A stretch of 64,000 bases of DNA from Bin80 sp026709335 (GCA_965200825.1 OZ241385.1:1116001-1180000); one strand, 5' to 3'; shown: positions 17,752 to 27,900, counted from the first letter of the stretch. Numbers and translations are program-made. The notes: generated by a model not told the origin, from the letters alone.

Positions 17752-20700
17752 CTAAAAAGTTGCAGATAGTTGCATGCGTACTGTATGAATTTGTGGTGCA
17801 TTTTGAGGGCTTCTACCAGAGTAAGAAATTGTTGTACGCAGGGTATTTGTCAGTTGTATCCACCCATTCAACTGCCAGAGTAATGAGCGTCCTGCTCCAC
17901 GGCCATCAGTAAGCTCAAAAAGGGCCAATCCTATTGAGCTTGCTCCCCCACTTAAGCCCGTATGTGCAAATTCGAAACGCCCACTGATGTTTGTCCGCCC
18001 TGCTCGATCCCAAGAGCTCTTTATTGGTAGCTTCCAAATCACTGCCTTGCCTCTCGCTTTTGAATTTTTTACAGAATAGTTTAATTCAGTGGATAATCTG
18101 ATATTTGACTTAATGGAAACTTGAGTTTCTTGAGACACAGACTTGGTCTGAATATCAAAGTCCCTGGAAGTAAAAGTTGTACTATTGTTCATCTTGTCGG
18201 AAAGTACTCCTTCGGAAGTAAAAGTCCATAGATCGCCTAAACTCCATCGAATTTGTGCTCGAAATTCATCAATACTCCGCCGCTCAGTTTCAGCAGCGAA
18301 TACATTAGCGGAGCGAATTTTTCGCCAAGACACATGGAATCCATATTGTGGATGATTCCTGAAGAGCCATAGATCCTGCATCATGTTGAGTGTACCGCGA
18401 ATAGAATATTCAGGATGCCGAAATCTGTGTTGTCGTAGAAGGTAAATATTAACAGGATGAGGGTCCGTGCTCTTTTCTTGTACTTCCAGGCTACTTCTAA
18501 GTGTGATATGGCGAAGCCATTTTTGCCATGTTGTCCGAGAATTACTCCAGTGTCGCCTTCCTTCAAATTGAATATTTAACCGAGTTTTTAGGCCTGTCAC
18601 AGATTGTAGCGAATCAGATGGAATCAGTGTACGAGCGTATTCTCCTTCGTCTTGGGTAACCTCGGGAATAAATTCATCAATTTCCAAAATTCCATTCCCA
18701 TTCGCATCATTCCAAACATATTCTCCCAATTCGGGCCCCGTACGGATATATATTTCTTGAAGTACAGGGGTTTGCTCCGAGAGTGCTTCATAGAGCCAGC
18801 TCAAACGCAAGAGACGATTCCACAGCTGTGAGCGGCCATGGAATCGAATGACGACAGAGCGTTCATCCGATAATCCCTGTTTTGTCTGAAAAAAATCTGT
18901 GTAACTGGTGTAACGCAACCCAAGACGTCCCTGGCTTTGAAAAATTTGTTGAGATTTTGAAGCAAAGCTGATGCTGGTTGTTGCTGTTCGTCTACCGGGG
19001 ATCAGTTTGTAATCAGAGGCCCAGAGATGCTCTTCACGCCAATCAAAGCCTGCCGAAAGCGTCCCCCAATTCTCTCGATACCCTATCTGGGGAGAAATTT
19101 CCCAGTATTGCTGTGAATCGTGTCGAAGTCCTTGGGGGATAAATTGATGGCGACGACTGGTCATGAGGCGTGTATCGATAGTCAGCCGTTTCTGGATAAA
19201 TGATTGGCTGACATATGCTTCTTGCCGGACCCACTCTCCTCGAACTGAATCGGCATTACTTTCAATATGAATAAACCGATAGTTAAGTTGAGGTACGCCA
19301 AGCTCGTTGATCGTCAAATCTATTTCCCTTCTGTCACCATGAAATACATCTTCCCGCTCCAATCGGCCAAGAACGCCTGTCACTGAAGAACCATCTGAAA
19401 GTTGCCATCCCAAGTTTACTTCTTCGATCGTTTCCTGATGCGCCTGTATGAGCCCTCGATGAATGGGTAAATTCCAGGAGCGAACAAATTCTACAGGTTG
19501 AGTCCGATCAAATGTGGCAAATTTTTTTCCTGTATGACGTCGATTGATCACAGCATTAACATTGCCCAATCCCACAGGAAGATCCACGATTTGCAGTAAG
19601 GTTAGATAACTATGTGCAGTATTATCCGCTGCATCCATAGGGGAAAATCTGTTTTCATCACGAAATGAATATGCCCATTCTCCAGCGACTTCTACATAGC
19701 GAATTGGAGCAAAGCTTCCCTGCAGGTCCACCATTCTCTGTTGTGTCGGTTTTGGTAATACGCGAATTGGTAAATATGCTCCTTGTTGAGGTCCACGGTA
19801 ACTATAAACGATTCCGTTGGCGGTCTGGCCTTGGCGCACATAATCCCCCATCCCCTGCCCTACTCTGGTAAACTCAACTCGAAATGCCTCACGTTCAGTG
19901 ATCTCTGTAATGGGCTGATAGATTGAATAATTACGGCCTGCAATGAGAGTATCCTGAAGTGTATAATGTATCCATGGAGCATCCGGGTCATAGATTACAG
20001 GAGTAGCGCCACTGCGAGATGCATCCTGATCTCCTAGTTGCCTGAGCAATTCTTTGTCGGCATCTGTAAGACCAAACTCTTGATCAAAAGATTTACCATC
20101 TGCCTCACGAATAAAGGTAATCCCAAATGAAGCCAATGGTGGGCCAGAATCTCGTGGGGCTGTGGAAATGGCTGCTTCCATAGCTGTAAGAGTGCGTGTA
20201 AACTCCGTCGTCCGGTATTGAAATTCAACGGCAATTCGATGATGATATTTGATCAGGCGATTGACCGTAAAGATTAACTCACCTGTGGCATAGTCAATTA
20301 CATAGTCATTGGATTCTCCACGTTGTAGGCGTACACCGTCTAGGTAGACTGATTCAGATCCAGGAATGACTAGAATAAACGGTTCATTCGTATTGCCCTG
20401 CAGGCGATAGGGGCCCTGTACCCCATCTTTCACTTGAATATCCTGTACTTTAAATATCCCTCTTGAAGTAGCCCCGGCTGCACGCAATGAGTCTTTTGAT
20501 ACGCCGAAGGGTAATGGAGTTGTAATTCCAATTCCTTGAACTTTTCGATTTAATTGAGCAAATGTGCTACGATCTAGTCGTAGCTGAAAATCGCCCAATT
20601 GAGCTGAACTGTATGGTGTGTCAATTTCTATAAATACACGGTCAAGTTCACTGAGTCTCTGAGTAGTTCCCTCTGGTAGAATGGGAGTATTTTCATCTGT

Positions 20701-21276
20701 CAGGGCTGCTCTCAAATGTATGTCTGGTGCCAGTTGCCCTGACATCTGCAAGCGTAGCCCTGATTCTATGGTTGCATTACGGTTGTTGCCTGCTAAAATC
20801 CCGCGTGTAATTGATCCGCTCCGTCTGAGTAAAGTAGTTGATTGCTGTATTGCATCTGGTTTTGTGAACTGGATTACATTCGTTGAATCAACAATGGGCA
20901 ACGACTCAAGAACCCTTGTATATCGGTTAGAAAGGGCTAAATCCCAAATCCCATATTTGACGATGGCGGTATCCCCGGTAGCAAGGGAAGGGACTTGAAG
21001 AGATCCCGACCTCGGATCAAACTGAAATTCACTTGAATCCAGTTTCAGGTCTTTAATCGAGATACTAACAGTGTTCGGTATGACAAACAGGTCAAGAAAA
21101 AATGGTTGTTCACCAGTTAAAGTGTCCGACCTAGTTTGCAGGTTCTGTGTGAATGCCGTGGGGATAAATAACACTGCATACAATAAGCACAGCCACTGCC
21201 ATTTTATGATAAAACCAAATTTCCAAACCCACCTAAACGCCAAAGCTAACGTCGTCCGCGAGTTCATTGGTGTCAT
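17752..21276 (-). CDS. Large outer-membrane/surface protein, unrecognised
   Basis: Roughly 1175 residues, beta-rich throughout and ending in an aromatic strand (IHTVRMQLSATF) as outer-membrane barrels do. A hydrophobic signal region (WQWLCLLYAVLFIPTAFTQ) is clear but the start is not: ATG at 21276 or 21267 overlaps the TPM gene by about 40 bases and gives a long n-region, and an ATC at 21210 would fit the signal better. A periplasmic-looking part (about residues 60-450) includes LRRSGSITRGILAGNN, GVQGPYRLQGN and VYLDGVRLQRGESNDYVIDY, a conserved pattern I know only from hypothetical Bacteroidota proteins. Near residue 890 a calcium-loop-like DANGNGILEIDEF occurs. The C-terminal third reads like repeated amphipathic strands. 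Possibly a gliding, secretion or sugar-uptake barrel; not assignable. Confidence 0.75.
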   Translation of the reverse strand: MTPMNSRTTLALAFRWVWKFGFIIKWQWLCLLYAVLFIPTAFTQNLQTRSDTLTGEQPFFLDLFVIPNTVSISIKDLKLDSSEFQFDPRSGSLQVPSLATGDTAIVKYGIWDLALSNRYTRVLESLPIVDSTNVIQFTKPDAIQQSTTLLRRSGSITRGILAGNNRNATIESGLRLQMSGQLAPDIHLRAALTDENTPILPEGTTQRLSELDRVFIEIDTPYSSAQLGDFQLRLDRSTFAQLNRKVQGIGITTPLPFGVSKDSLRAAGATSRGIFKVQDIQVKDGVQGPYRLQGNTNEPFILVIPGSESVYLDGVRLQRGESNDYVIDYATGELIFTVNRLIKYHHRIAVEFQYRTTEFTRTLTAMEAAISTAPRDSGPPLASFGITFIREADGKSFDQEFGLTDADKELLRQLGDQDASRSGATPVIYDPDAPWIHYTLQDTLIAGRNYSIYQPITEITEREAFRVEFTRVGQGMGDYVRQGQTANGIVYSYRGPQQGAYLPIRVLPKPTQQRMVDLQGSFAPIRYVEVAGEWAYSFRDENRFSPMDAADNTAHSYLTLLQIVDLPVGLGNVNAVINRRHTGKKFATFDRTQPVEFVRSWNLPIHRGLIQAHQETIEEVNLGWQLSDGSSVTGVLGRLEREDVFHGDRREIDLTINELGVPQLNYRFIHIESNADSVRGEWVRQEAYVSQSFIQKRLTIDTRLMTSRRHQFIPQGLRHDSQQYWEISPQIGYRENWGTLSAGFDWREEHLWASDYKLIPGRRTATTSISFASKSQQIFQSQGRLGLRYTSYTDFFQTKQGLSDERSVVIRFHGRSQLWNRLLRLSWLYEALSEQTPVLQEIYIRTGPELGEYVWNDANGNGILEIDEFIPEVTQDEGEYARTLIPSDSLQSVTGLKTRLNIQFEGRRHWSNSRTTWQKWLRHITLRSSLEVQEKSTDPHPVNIYLLRQHRFRHPEYSIRGTLNMMQDLWLFRNHPQYGFHVSWRKIRSANVFAAETERRSIDEFRAQIRWSLGDLWTFTSEGVLSDKMNNSTTFTSRDFDIQTKSVSQETQVSIKSNIRLSTELNYSVKNSKARGKAVIWKLPIKSSWDRAGRTNISGRFEFAHTGLSGGASSIGLALFELTDGRGAGRSLLWQLNGWIQLTNTLRTTISYSGRSPQNAPQIHTVRMQLSATF

Positions 21277-21886
21277 CTGATCGAATCGTAACACCAGCTT
21301 TTTCAAGAAGATGACCACACTGTTGAATACCTTCCACCAGTCCCTCGGCCAATTGTCCAGACTTGAGGTGACGTTGAATGGTAGCAACTATATCCACCCA
21401 ATCATCTGAGTCGACCTTGGAGTTAATCCCGGTGTCTCCTACGACTTCAATCCGATGTTCAAACAGGGATACAAACAATAAAATTCCGGTCCGCTCGCGA
21501 GTCAGAAACACTTCTTTTTCCACAAAAGCTTGCATCGCTCGCTGATGTGTGGCGAAGGCCAAGCGGGCTCTTCCTGCAAAATAACGTTTTACTCCCGGGA
21601 TCCAATGCACAACCATGGCTCCGATGCAACCCGTTACGATGATCAGGAGTACAGGTGTGATCCCTTCGGTAAGTTGGGTGCCTCCCCAACCTGAAAACCA
21701 CCGAATTCCCAAAACAATGGCATATGCCAGAAGAGCAAATAATCCGGCTCCTCGCCAGATTGCCACCTCGTGCCTTGCACTTTTTTGGACGATATAGGGA
21801 ACGATCTCGCCAGAAGTCTGCTTTTCAGCAGTGGCGACGGCTTCTTTTATCCGATCAAGTTCAGCTTCGGTCAAAATGGATTTCAT
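21233..21886 (-). CDS. TPM-domain (TLP18.3/Psb32-like) membrane protein
   Basis: About 217 residues. The N-terminal TPM_phosphatase-type domain starts LTEAELDRIKEAVATAEKQTSGEIVPYIV and is followed by two hydrophobic helices (GLFALLAYAIVLGI and VLLIIVTGCIGAMVV). Unusually for the family, the domain resumes after the helices (RTGILLFVSLFEHRIEVVGD, then HLKSGQLAEGLVEGIQQCG), so the membrane pair sits within it, as in the TPM proteins with central transmembrane helices (YgcG/YxkC-like variants). ATG 21886 is preferred to an in-frame TTG at 21895. The ModB gene ends 14 bases upstream. Function unknown; relatives are linked to membrane-protein quality control. Confidence 0.85.
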   Translation of the reverse strand: MKSILTEAELDRIKEAVATAEKQTSGEIVPYIVQKSARHEVAIWRGAGLFALLAYAIVLGIRWFSGWGGTQLTEGITPVLLIIVTGCIGAMVVHWIPGVKRYFAGRARLAFATHQRAMQAFVEKEVFLTRERTGILLFVSLFEHRIEVVGDTGINSKVDSDDWVDIVATIQRHLKSGQLAEGLVEGIQQCGHLLEKAGVTIRSDDTNELADDVSFGV

Positions 21887-21899
21887 GGAATACAAAAGA

Positions 21900-22580
21900 C
21901 TATGTGCGTGTCAAGCGTGATGATAAATAAGCATGTATGGATAAACTAAATACACTCAAAACTACAGCAATAAGCACCAACCTGATCAGTGGTGCTTCCA
22001 TACCAACTTGGCCTAACTTGGTAAATACGGCAAGCGGAATGGTTTGGGTTCGTCCTGGAATATTACCCGCAAAGACAATGGTCGCTCCAAATTCACCTAT
22101 TGCTCGAGCGAATCCAAGAACAACCCCCGCAATGATTCCCTTTATTGAGAGTGGAAACGTGACCCATCTAAAAGCAGCCCAGCGCCCTCCCCCGTAAACT
22201 GATACTGCTTCTTCCCACTCGGGATCAATCTGTTCTATGGCAATGCGAAAAGTTTGTACGAGTAAAGGGAAGGACATCACCCCGGCGGCAATTGCAGCTC
22301 CCGCACTCGTAAATGCCAATTCTATCCCAAATAGATCATTCAAAAGTTGCCCGCCTTTTCCTCGTGGCCCAAGAAACATCAACAATAGAAGTCCAGTGAC
22401 AACTGGTGGAAGTACTAACGGAAGCTGAACAAGGTTCTCAACAAAAAAAGTTATAGGGTTTTTTCTTCGAGCTAAGTACCAGGCAGTCAGGATTCCGGGA
22501 ACGGTCATAATTGCCGTGGCAGCCAATGCAACTCGGGCAGATAACAGGATGATAGGCCACTCTGGAGAATAATCATCCAT
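21900..22580 (-). CDS. modB: Molybdate ABC transporter permease
   Basis: About 226 residues with five or six hydrophobic helices and the binding-protein-dependent permease signature: MTVPGILTAWYLARRK near the N-terminus and the EAA-like loop ALGFARAIGEFGATIVFAGN, which is diagnostic of ModB/CysTW-type permeases. ATG at 22580 is preferred; it lies four bases after the modA stop, whereas the next upstream in-frame start (22601) overlaps modA by 17 bases. Together with ModA it would import molybdate (or tungstate) into the cytoplasm for molybdenum cofactor, consistent with a moaA gene at 40 kb. No ATPase (modC) gene is adjacent. Confidence 0.93.
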   Translation of the reverse strand: MDDYSPEWPIILLSARVALAATAIMTVPGILTAWYLARRKNPITFFVENLVQLPLVLPPVVTGLLLLMFLGPRGKGGQLLNDLFGIELAFTSAGAAIAAGVMSFPLLVQTFRIAIEQIDPEWEEAVSVYGGGRWAAFRWVTFPLSIKGIIAGVVLGFARAIGEFGATIVFAGNIPGRTQTIPLAVFTKLGQVGMEAPLIRLVLIAVVLSVFSLSIHAYLSSRLTRT

Positions 22581-22584
22581 TACG

Positions 22585-23325
22585 CTAAGAGCTAAACCCA
22601 AACTTTGTCCACAAATTCAACTGTAATGAGTCAGTAACGAAGTCGACAAAAGCTATTGCAGCATCAAGATTTGCAGTTCTTTGCAGGGTACTGATTACAT
22701 AGTTGATCTCCGGCATGCACGAATCCGGTACCTGGAACATGAATTTCAACTCAGGTACTAGCCCTACATCTGAGCCATAAACGATTGCTAGGTCAGCTGC
22801 ACCGCTACTTAAGGCTGCTAGCGCAGCTCGAACGTCAAGCGTCGGGATTATAGATGATTCCATAGCATTCCATTTCCCGGCACATTCAAGAGCATGCTTA
22901 CCATAAATGCCTGCAGGTACATGCAAAGGATCTGCCATGGCAAGTTTCTGATTAGTTGTGAGTTCAGAAAGATCGGTGATTGCCGGGGTTGCTGGAGTTC
23001 CAAGAACAACAAGAGTATTTTTCGCAAAATTAATTTCTTTCTCCTTAATCAAGTTTTGCTGGCGCAGATAATTCGTCCATTCAGGGCTGGCAGACATAAA
23101 TATATCGGCAGGAGCGCCCTGTTGGATTTGTCTTGCAAGTAGAGATGTTGGTCCAATATGGAGATTGACGATGGTCCTTGGCTGTTGGAGTTCAAAGAGT
23201 CTTACTAATTCATGGAGCGCATCGGTCAAGGATGCCGCAGCAAAGACAGTGATTGAATTTTCCGATGAGTCAAATTGTGAACTACATCCAACGGCCAGAA
23301 AAACTGCGACCAGAAATAGTCGCAT
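22585..23325 (-). CDS. modA: Molybdate-binding periplasmic lipoprotein
   Basis: 246 residues; the N-terminus MRLFLVAVFLAVGCSSQ is a lipobox signal, so the protein is membrane-tethered in the periplasm. ModA family landmarks: ITVFAAASLTDALHEL at the start of lobe 1 (Ser in AAS binds oxyanion), IGPTSLLARQIQQGAPADIFMSA, LAMADPLHVPAGIYGKHAL (the domain-crossing PxGxY loop) and AADLAIVYGSDV. It starts on ATG 23325, overlapping the preceding TPR gene's stop by one base (TAATG), a sign of translational coupling. Specificity for molybdate over tungstate cannot be read off. Confidence 0.94.
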   Translation of the reverse strand: MRLFLVAVFLAVGCSSQFDSSENSITVFAAASLTDALHELVRLFELQQPRTIVNLHIGPTSLLARQIQQGAPADIFMSASPEWTNYLRQQNLIKEKEINFAKNTLVVLGTPATPAITDLSELTTNQKLAMADPLHVPAGIYGKHALECAGKWNAMESSIIPTLDVRAALAALSSGAADLAIVYGSDVGLVPELKFMFQVPDSCMPEINYVISTLQRTANLDAAIAFVDFVTDSLQLNLWTKFGFSS

Positions 23326-24296
23326 TACAGATTGGTTTGTTCTCGAATGGATGAAATCAATGCAACCGCTCGCTGGTAATGCATTGAAGTAGAATCAGGC
23401 GCCAGCCTAAGTACTCGTTCAAGTTGATCAATTGCATCTTCATTGCGGCTGATCCGGGCAAGCATTAGCCCATAGTTGAAGTTAGCATTTAAGTGATCTG
23501 GATCCATCTCCAAGACTTTTTTGATTTCTGTGACCCCCAGCATTGGGCTACCTGTATTCAGATAAGCTGTGGCCATATCTGTACGAACATCAAGATTCTC
23601 CGGATTCAGTAACAGCGCCTCTTGATAAGCACTCACTGCAAAGTTAGCACTCCGGCTACGCAGTTCTGGTTGGGTTTCATCGGTCATCTGTTCGTAATAT
23701 AAATCGCCTGCTGTTTTCCAATCTTCGGCAAGTCCTGTCTCTTCAGCAATCTGTGATTGTAGGTCAGCAGCCAAATCAAGGCGCCCCCCTTGAACGAGAA
23801 CATAAACTTTTTCGCGCTGAAGTAAAAACGAGAGAGCACTAGTATCACTTGCAATCGCCGTATCTAAATCATTGATTCGCTCAGCTAAATCCCCAGACAG
23901 TGGAATTTCTTCTGTAGTAACAGAAGAAGAGGTCGATGCAGTGCTGGATACAGTCGGAGGCATACGCTTGCTTACTATGGTGGTTATAAATAATACAACA
24001 ACCAGAAGTACACCAACTCCGATGATTGCAAAAATCTGCACCCCCATTCCTGATTCAACATTTGCAGGGCGCTTATCAACTTTCATTGATTTGGGAGGAG
24101 GCTGTGCGACTACACCTGTCTCTTCCTCTGTTGCTGCCCATTCACGCCTATCAATTTTCATTGGCTCATCAGGTAGAAGCTGGGGATTCAGAGCCAGTTG
24201 TTGCAACTCGGAACCACATCGGGAGCAGAAATTGGAGTCGGGTGGATTTTCCCAACCACAAGCGTTGCAAAAAATACTTTCGACTTGATTGTAGAT
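23325..24296 (-). CDS. Zinc-ribbon, membrane-anchored TPR protein, apparent ATC start
   Basis: About 323 residues if translation starts at ATC 24296. The first 30 codons encode a zinc ribbon, FCNACGWENPPDSNFCSRCG (two CxxC knuckles), then a Pro/basic linker, one transmembrane helix (IFAIIGVGVLLVVVLFITTI, about residue 90) and a C-terminal domain with about three TPR-like repeats (YLNTGSPMLGVTEIKKVLEMDPDHLNANFNYGLML in pieces). No ATG, GTG or TTG exists between the preceding in-frame TAA and the ribbon; the first standard start (TTG 24206) would remove both knuckles. A GAGG lies six bases before the ATC. Zinc ribbon plus TM plus TPR suggests a cytoplasm-facing scaffold. It is translationally coupled to modA, but its role there is unknown. 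Confidence 0.8.
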   Translation of the reverse strand: MYNQVESIFCNACGWENPPDSNFCSRCGSELQQLALNPQLLPDEPMKIDRREWAATEEETGVVAQPPPKSMKVDKRPANVESGMGVQIFAIIGVGVLLVVVLFITTIVSKRMPPTVSSTASTSSSVTTEEIPLSGDLAERINDLDTAIASDTSALSFLLQREKVYVLVQGGRLDLAADLQSQIAEETGLAEDWKTAGDLYYEQMTDETQPELRSRSANFAVSAYQEALLLNPENLDVRTDMATAYLNTGSPMLGVTEIKKVLEMDPDHLNANFNYGLMLARISRNEDAIDQLERVLRLAPDSTSMHYQRAVALISSIREQTNL

Positions 24297-24306
24297 CAGT
24301 TTCCTC
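24294..24306 (-). promoter_or_regulatory. Shine-Dalgarno and unusual ATC start
   Basis: On the minus strand GAGG (24306-24303), six-base spacer AAACTG, then ATC (24296-24294). The arrangement matches the site at 10045-10058 and is the only ribosome binding site that lets the conserved zinc-ribbon Cys residues be translated. An in-frame CTG three bases closer is a weaker option. Confidence 0.5.
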
Positions 24307-24396
24307 GGATTAATTAACTCTACTTATCAGTTGCATAAACCACAGCGTAAATCCTTTGTTAATGAATTTGACACGGCGTTCAGAGTAGATCTCCAC

Positions 24397-24684
24397 CTAC
24401 TCTTGAGTACTATTTTTAATACGATCCTTCAATTCTTTTGAAGGTTTGAAGACAGGAACCTTTCGAGCTTCCAGATGCATGGAATCACCAGTGGCAGGGT
24501 TACGTACCTTACGGGCCGCTTGATGATGAACCCTAAATGAAGCATACCCTCGAAGTTCAACGGACTCCCCTCGTACCAGAGCTTCTTCGATGGTTTCCCA
24601 AAATGCAAGAAACGCCGCTGTGGTTTCTTTTTTGGTCAAGCCGGTTTTTCGGGCAATAGATTCAATCAGTTTAGCTTTAGTCAT
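24397..24684 (-). CDS. HU/IHF-family nucleoid protein
   Basis: 95 residues, the normal HU/IHF size. MTKAKLIESIARKTGLTKKE is the dimerisation helix; FETIEEAL-type helix 2 follows; the core GESVELRGYASFRVHHQAARKVRNP carries the DNA-contacting arm, with the conserved RNPATG tip and the intercalating Pro; KVPVFKPSKELKD is the C-terminal helix. It binds and bends DNA as a dimer in the nucleoid. Whether it is HU or IHF-like cannot be decided from sequence alone. It stands alone, with an inverted repeat 51-75 bases upstream, and a decayed copy of its first codons and leader is present near 32.7 kb. Confidence 0.95.
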   Translation of the reverse strand: MTKAKLIESIARKTGLTKKETTAAFLAFWETIEEALVRGESVELRGYASFRVHHQAARKVRNPATGDSMHLEARKVPVFKPSKELKDRIKNSTQE

Positions 24685-24734
24685 AGGAGTATTAGGAACA
24701 CATTATGTACAAAATCAGGAATTCTGCGCAGCCT

Positions 24735-24759
24735 TGGTCTAACCTAAACGATTAGACCA
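24735..24759. promoter_or_regulatory. Inverted repeat upstream of the HU gene
   Basis: TGGTCTAA (24735-24742) and TTAGACCA (24752-24759) are perfect 8-bp inverted repeats with a nine-base spacer, 51-75 bases upstream of the HU start. It could be an operator or a hairpin in the leader; neither can be chosen from sequence. Confidence 0.4.
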
Positions 24760-24962
24760 GTAATTGCCGCAATTGTGCCATCGGCATAGAGATATGGTTA
24801 AACTTCACAAATGAGGTTCTTGCAAAATCTCTGTTTTCAGACAGAAAAAACTCTCTCACGTGCTTTCAAAGCAATGTTGATGATAGGTTATTTTTTCACC
24901 AGTCCTAAATTAGGTTTGGATTAGATTTGAAAAACAAATATTCATGCTTCAAATGTACTGCG

Positions 24963-27900
24963 TCATTCCTGAATTAGAAGCTCTTCGTATTGGTAGGGTA
25001 TGGTTGTAGTTTTAGTGGGTGTGGAATGGATGAGACTCATACTAAATCCTGGACCGCCGAATTCATTCTCGTAGCTACCCCCGAAATTTAACTTGAATCC
25101 TGCGGGCAACTGGACGGTGTAGTTGGCACGCATATCAAGAATCCAGCGGTCTATTTCTTTGATGTTGAGGTGCTCGCCAAGTAGGTTTTGATCCCGAAAG
25201 AGTTTATCACTGGACCGTGCCGAACTGCCCCAACGTGGCGATATTGAGAAAGAAAAGCCTTCCCTACTACGCTGCTCCCCGAAGGTAAATGTGACTGCTG
25301 CCCCACGCTCATCGTAGCCTTCTACCGAATAATAGGCAAGGGTTCGCGCTTGGGCATCGATGCGTATAATATTAAGAGCAACTTGGAATCCTCCGGCGAT
25401 CTCAATACCATTTCCGGTAATTCCTGCTCCACCATCGTGGCGTGCATGCACAGTACCAAACGGCTTCAATTCAGCGCCACCAAAGCGCACAGGGAGTGAT
25501 AGATCTACCCCGATTCGAGCCTGGTTCACAACAACGCTCTGGCCGTCAATGGTTTCTTTCCCTGTCCCGGTCCATAACTTAGCTGAGCCGATATCGCCCA
25601 GGATAGCGAATCCAAATTTGTTTCCCGTGCCAAATTGTTTTTCAAGCTCAATCAGCCAAAGTCGGAGGCTCGCCTGACTCGTGCCTATCCAACCAGTGTT
25701 TCGCGTGTTGCGTGTATCTCCGCTTCCGGCACCAATTGAAGCCCAAACAGATGAGGACCTAGTAGCCCATCGCACATATGGATGAATGGCCATCATCGAC
25801 TGGGTCAGCCGCCCACCCGAAGCTGCTACATACCATTCCCCTGCACTCCTGTTTCGTGAGAGTGCCACGCCAACCAGCCAGCGTCGCCCCAGCCGTGTAT
25901 CTAGGCCTAAATACGCAGTAGAGAGGCTTCCATCGTAGCCTGCATTATATCCATGGACAGACGGAATCCCTTCAAATTCCTGTATGTCTCCTTGCCCCCA
26001 TATGAACCAACGCCTACTTACTGGACACCGCTCCTCTTTTATTTCTAAGTCACCCCAGCCGAGTAGGAAGTCCGCTGTGGCGGTGGAGGGAGTGTTTCGA
26101 ATTCCAAGTACTTGACTTGGAATTGGATGGAGTGTAGAATTTAGTTGCTTATACGTGCCTGGAAATGTCGAGAAGTGTGTGAGATGCGAAGATTCATCGA
26201 CTCCTTCTCTGAGCTTCAGCGCAGAAAATACTGCCGAGTAAGCAGTACGTCCAATCTGCATAGGTATCCCCGCAGCCTCTTCTCGGTTTAGTGGCACATT
26301 TCGCCCCATGACTTCAAGCCAAGATGCTCTACAAGTGTCAAGCTCCATTCTGCGGCCCAAAGCCATGCGTAGGCTTGACAAGTGATTTCGTGCATTTGCC
26401 GCCAACAGGTGTTCAATGATTGCACGCTGTGGGTGATCACTGACGTTCACATCGAATCTTTGGATAGCGTAGAACCCCTCGGGGTCAGATGCAGAAATTT
26501 GGACTGTAGCCGGCCCATACCTGATCGGAGTCAGCGTGAGAATGGTTTCTGTTACTTTAACTAGGAGCACACCGGGATCTGATTGTACACTATAGGTGAG
26601 CACGTCTCCGTCTATATCAAGGAAATATGGCAACAAATCCAAGTGCACCTCCTCGCCGCCCTCATCAAGAATTTGATCAGGAATTGTGCCGACGGCAATC
26701 GGTGTGTCATTGACTGGAAGTACCGTCATCTCCACCGATGCGTGATCAGTAAATCCCTGTTCATCCGAAACGACATAGCTGAACGCGTCAGTTCCATGGA
26801 AGTCAGGTTCTGGTGTATATATGACATGTCCTTCCGAATCGATGTCTACCACTCCATGAACTGCTTCCGTCGTGGATTGGACACGCAAGAAATCACCTTC
26901 GGGATCCGTATCGTTAGCAAGTACATCAATGGTCACTGCTTGATCCTCCGCCGTCACTGCCACATCATTGGTTGCCTCTGGTTTCTCATTTATATCGGTC
27001 ACTTCAATCGTTACGTCCGTATACGCTTCGGCTTGGAATTCATCCTTTGCGCGTACCCGAAGGCCAAAGCGATTGGGCAAGGTTTCAAAGCTTTCTCCCG
27101 TACCAATATACTGGATTACTCCTTCTTGCATACTCACTACAAAACGTTGTTGGTCACCAGACACCAGTTCGTAGTTCAATACGTCACGGTCAGGATCCAA
27201 GGCGGCAACGGTGCCGAGAGGAACGGGCTGTGTTTGGCCGCTCATATTCTCGACTAACTCAAAGGTGTAGGCAGATTTCTCGAATGAAGGGGAGCGGTTG
27301 AAAACCTTGACAGTTGCAGTAGCAGATGCGAATCCCCCACGCCCGTCCGAAACTTCCACATGGAGGTCAACTCGTCCAGTATCACTTGGAGCAATCCAGT
27401 GTACTACGGGTCTAGAATCTTCCCCTGTAAACTCGCCCGCGTCAGTACTCCAGGCGTAGATGAGCGGATCTCCATCGGGATCCATTGCACTCGCATCAAG
27501 CCTCACTTCCCCAAAGCGATGCACTATGCACGGGGTACAGGTAACCGTGACTGTGGGAATCTCATTTAAGTCAATGACCTCCACCAAAACCTCCACTGAG
27601 TCAACTCCTCCAAGCTCATCCTGAACACGTACGGTTAATTCAAACAAGTTCGGCTCTATTTCATAATCCTCACCGGGCCCGATATAATGAAACGCTCCGT
27701 CGAGTTTATCCACCGTAAACCATTGCAGTTCTCCTGATATCATTTCATAAGCCAACGCATCTTGATCAGGATCTTCTGCGATAACCGTACCGAGCCGAAC
27801 AGGTTGAGTTTGGCCTCCCAAGTTCTCTGACAATTCAAAGGAATAGGTAGGTTGCTCGAAAACGGGAGAGCGGTTGGCGACATTCACGTTCACGGATACC

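Noticed and set aside
17685..17801. N-terminal extension of the DUF305 protein to ATG 17801
   Set aside because: It would place 39 residues before a textbook signal peptide and overlap the end of the neighbouring gene.
26583..27257. A 224-codon plus-strand frame
   Set aside because: Antisense to cadherin/PKD modules of the giant protein, which shows clear domain conservation on the minus strand.
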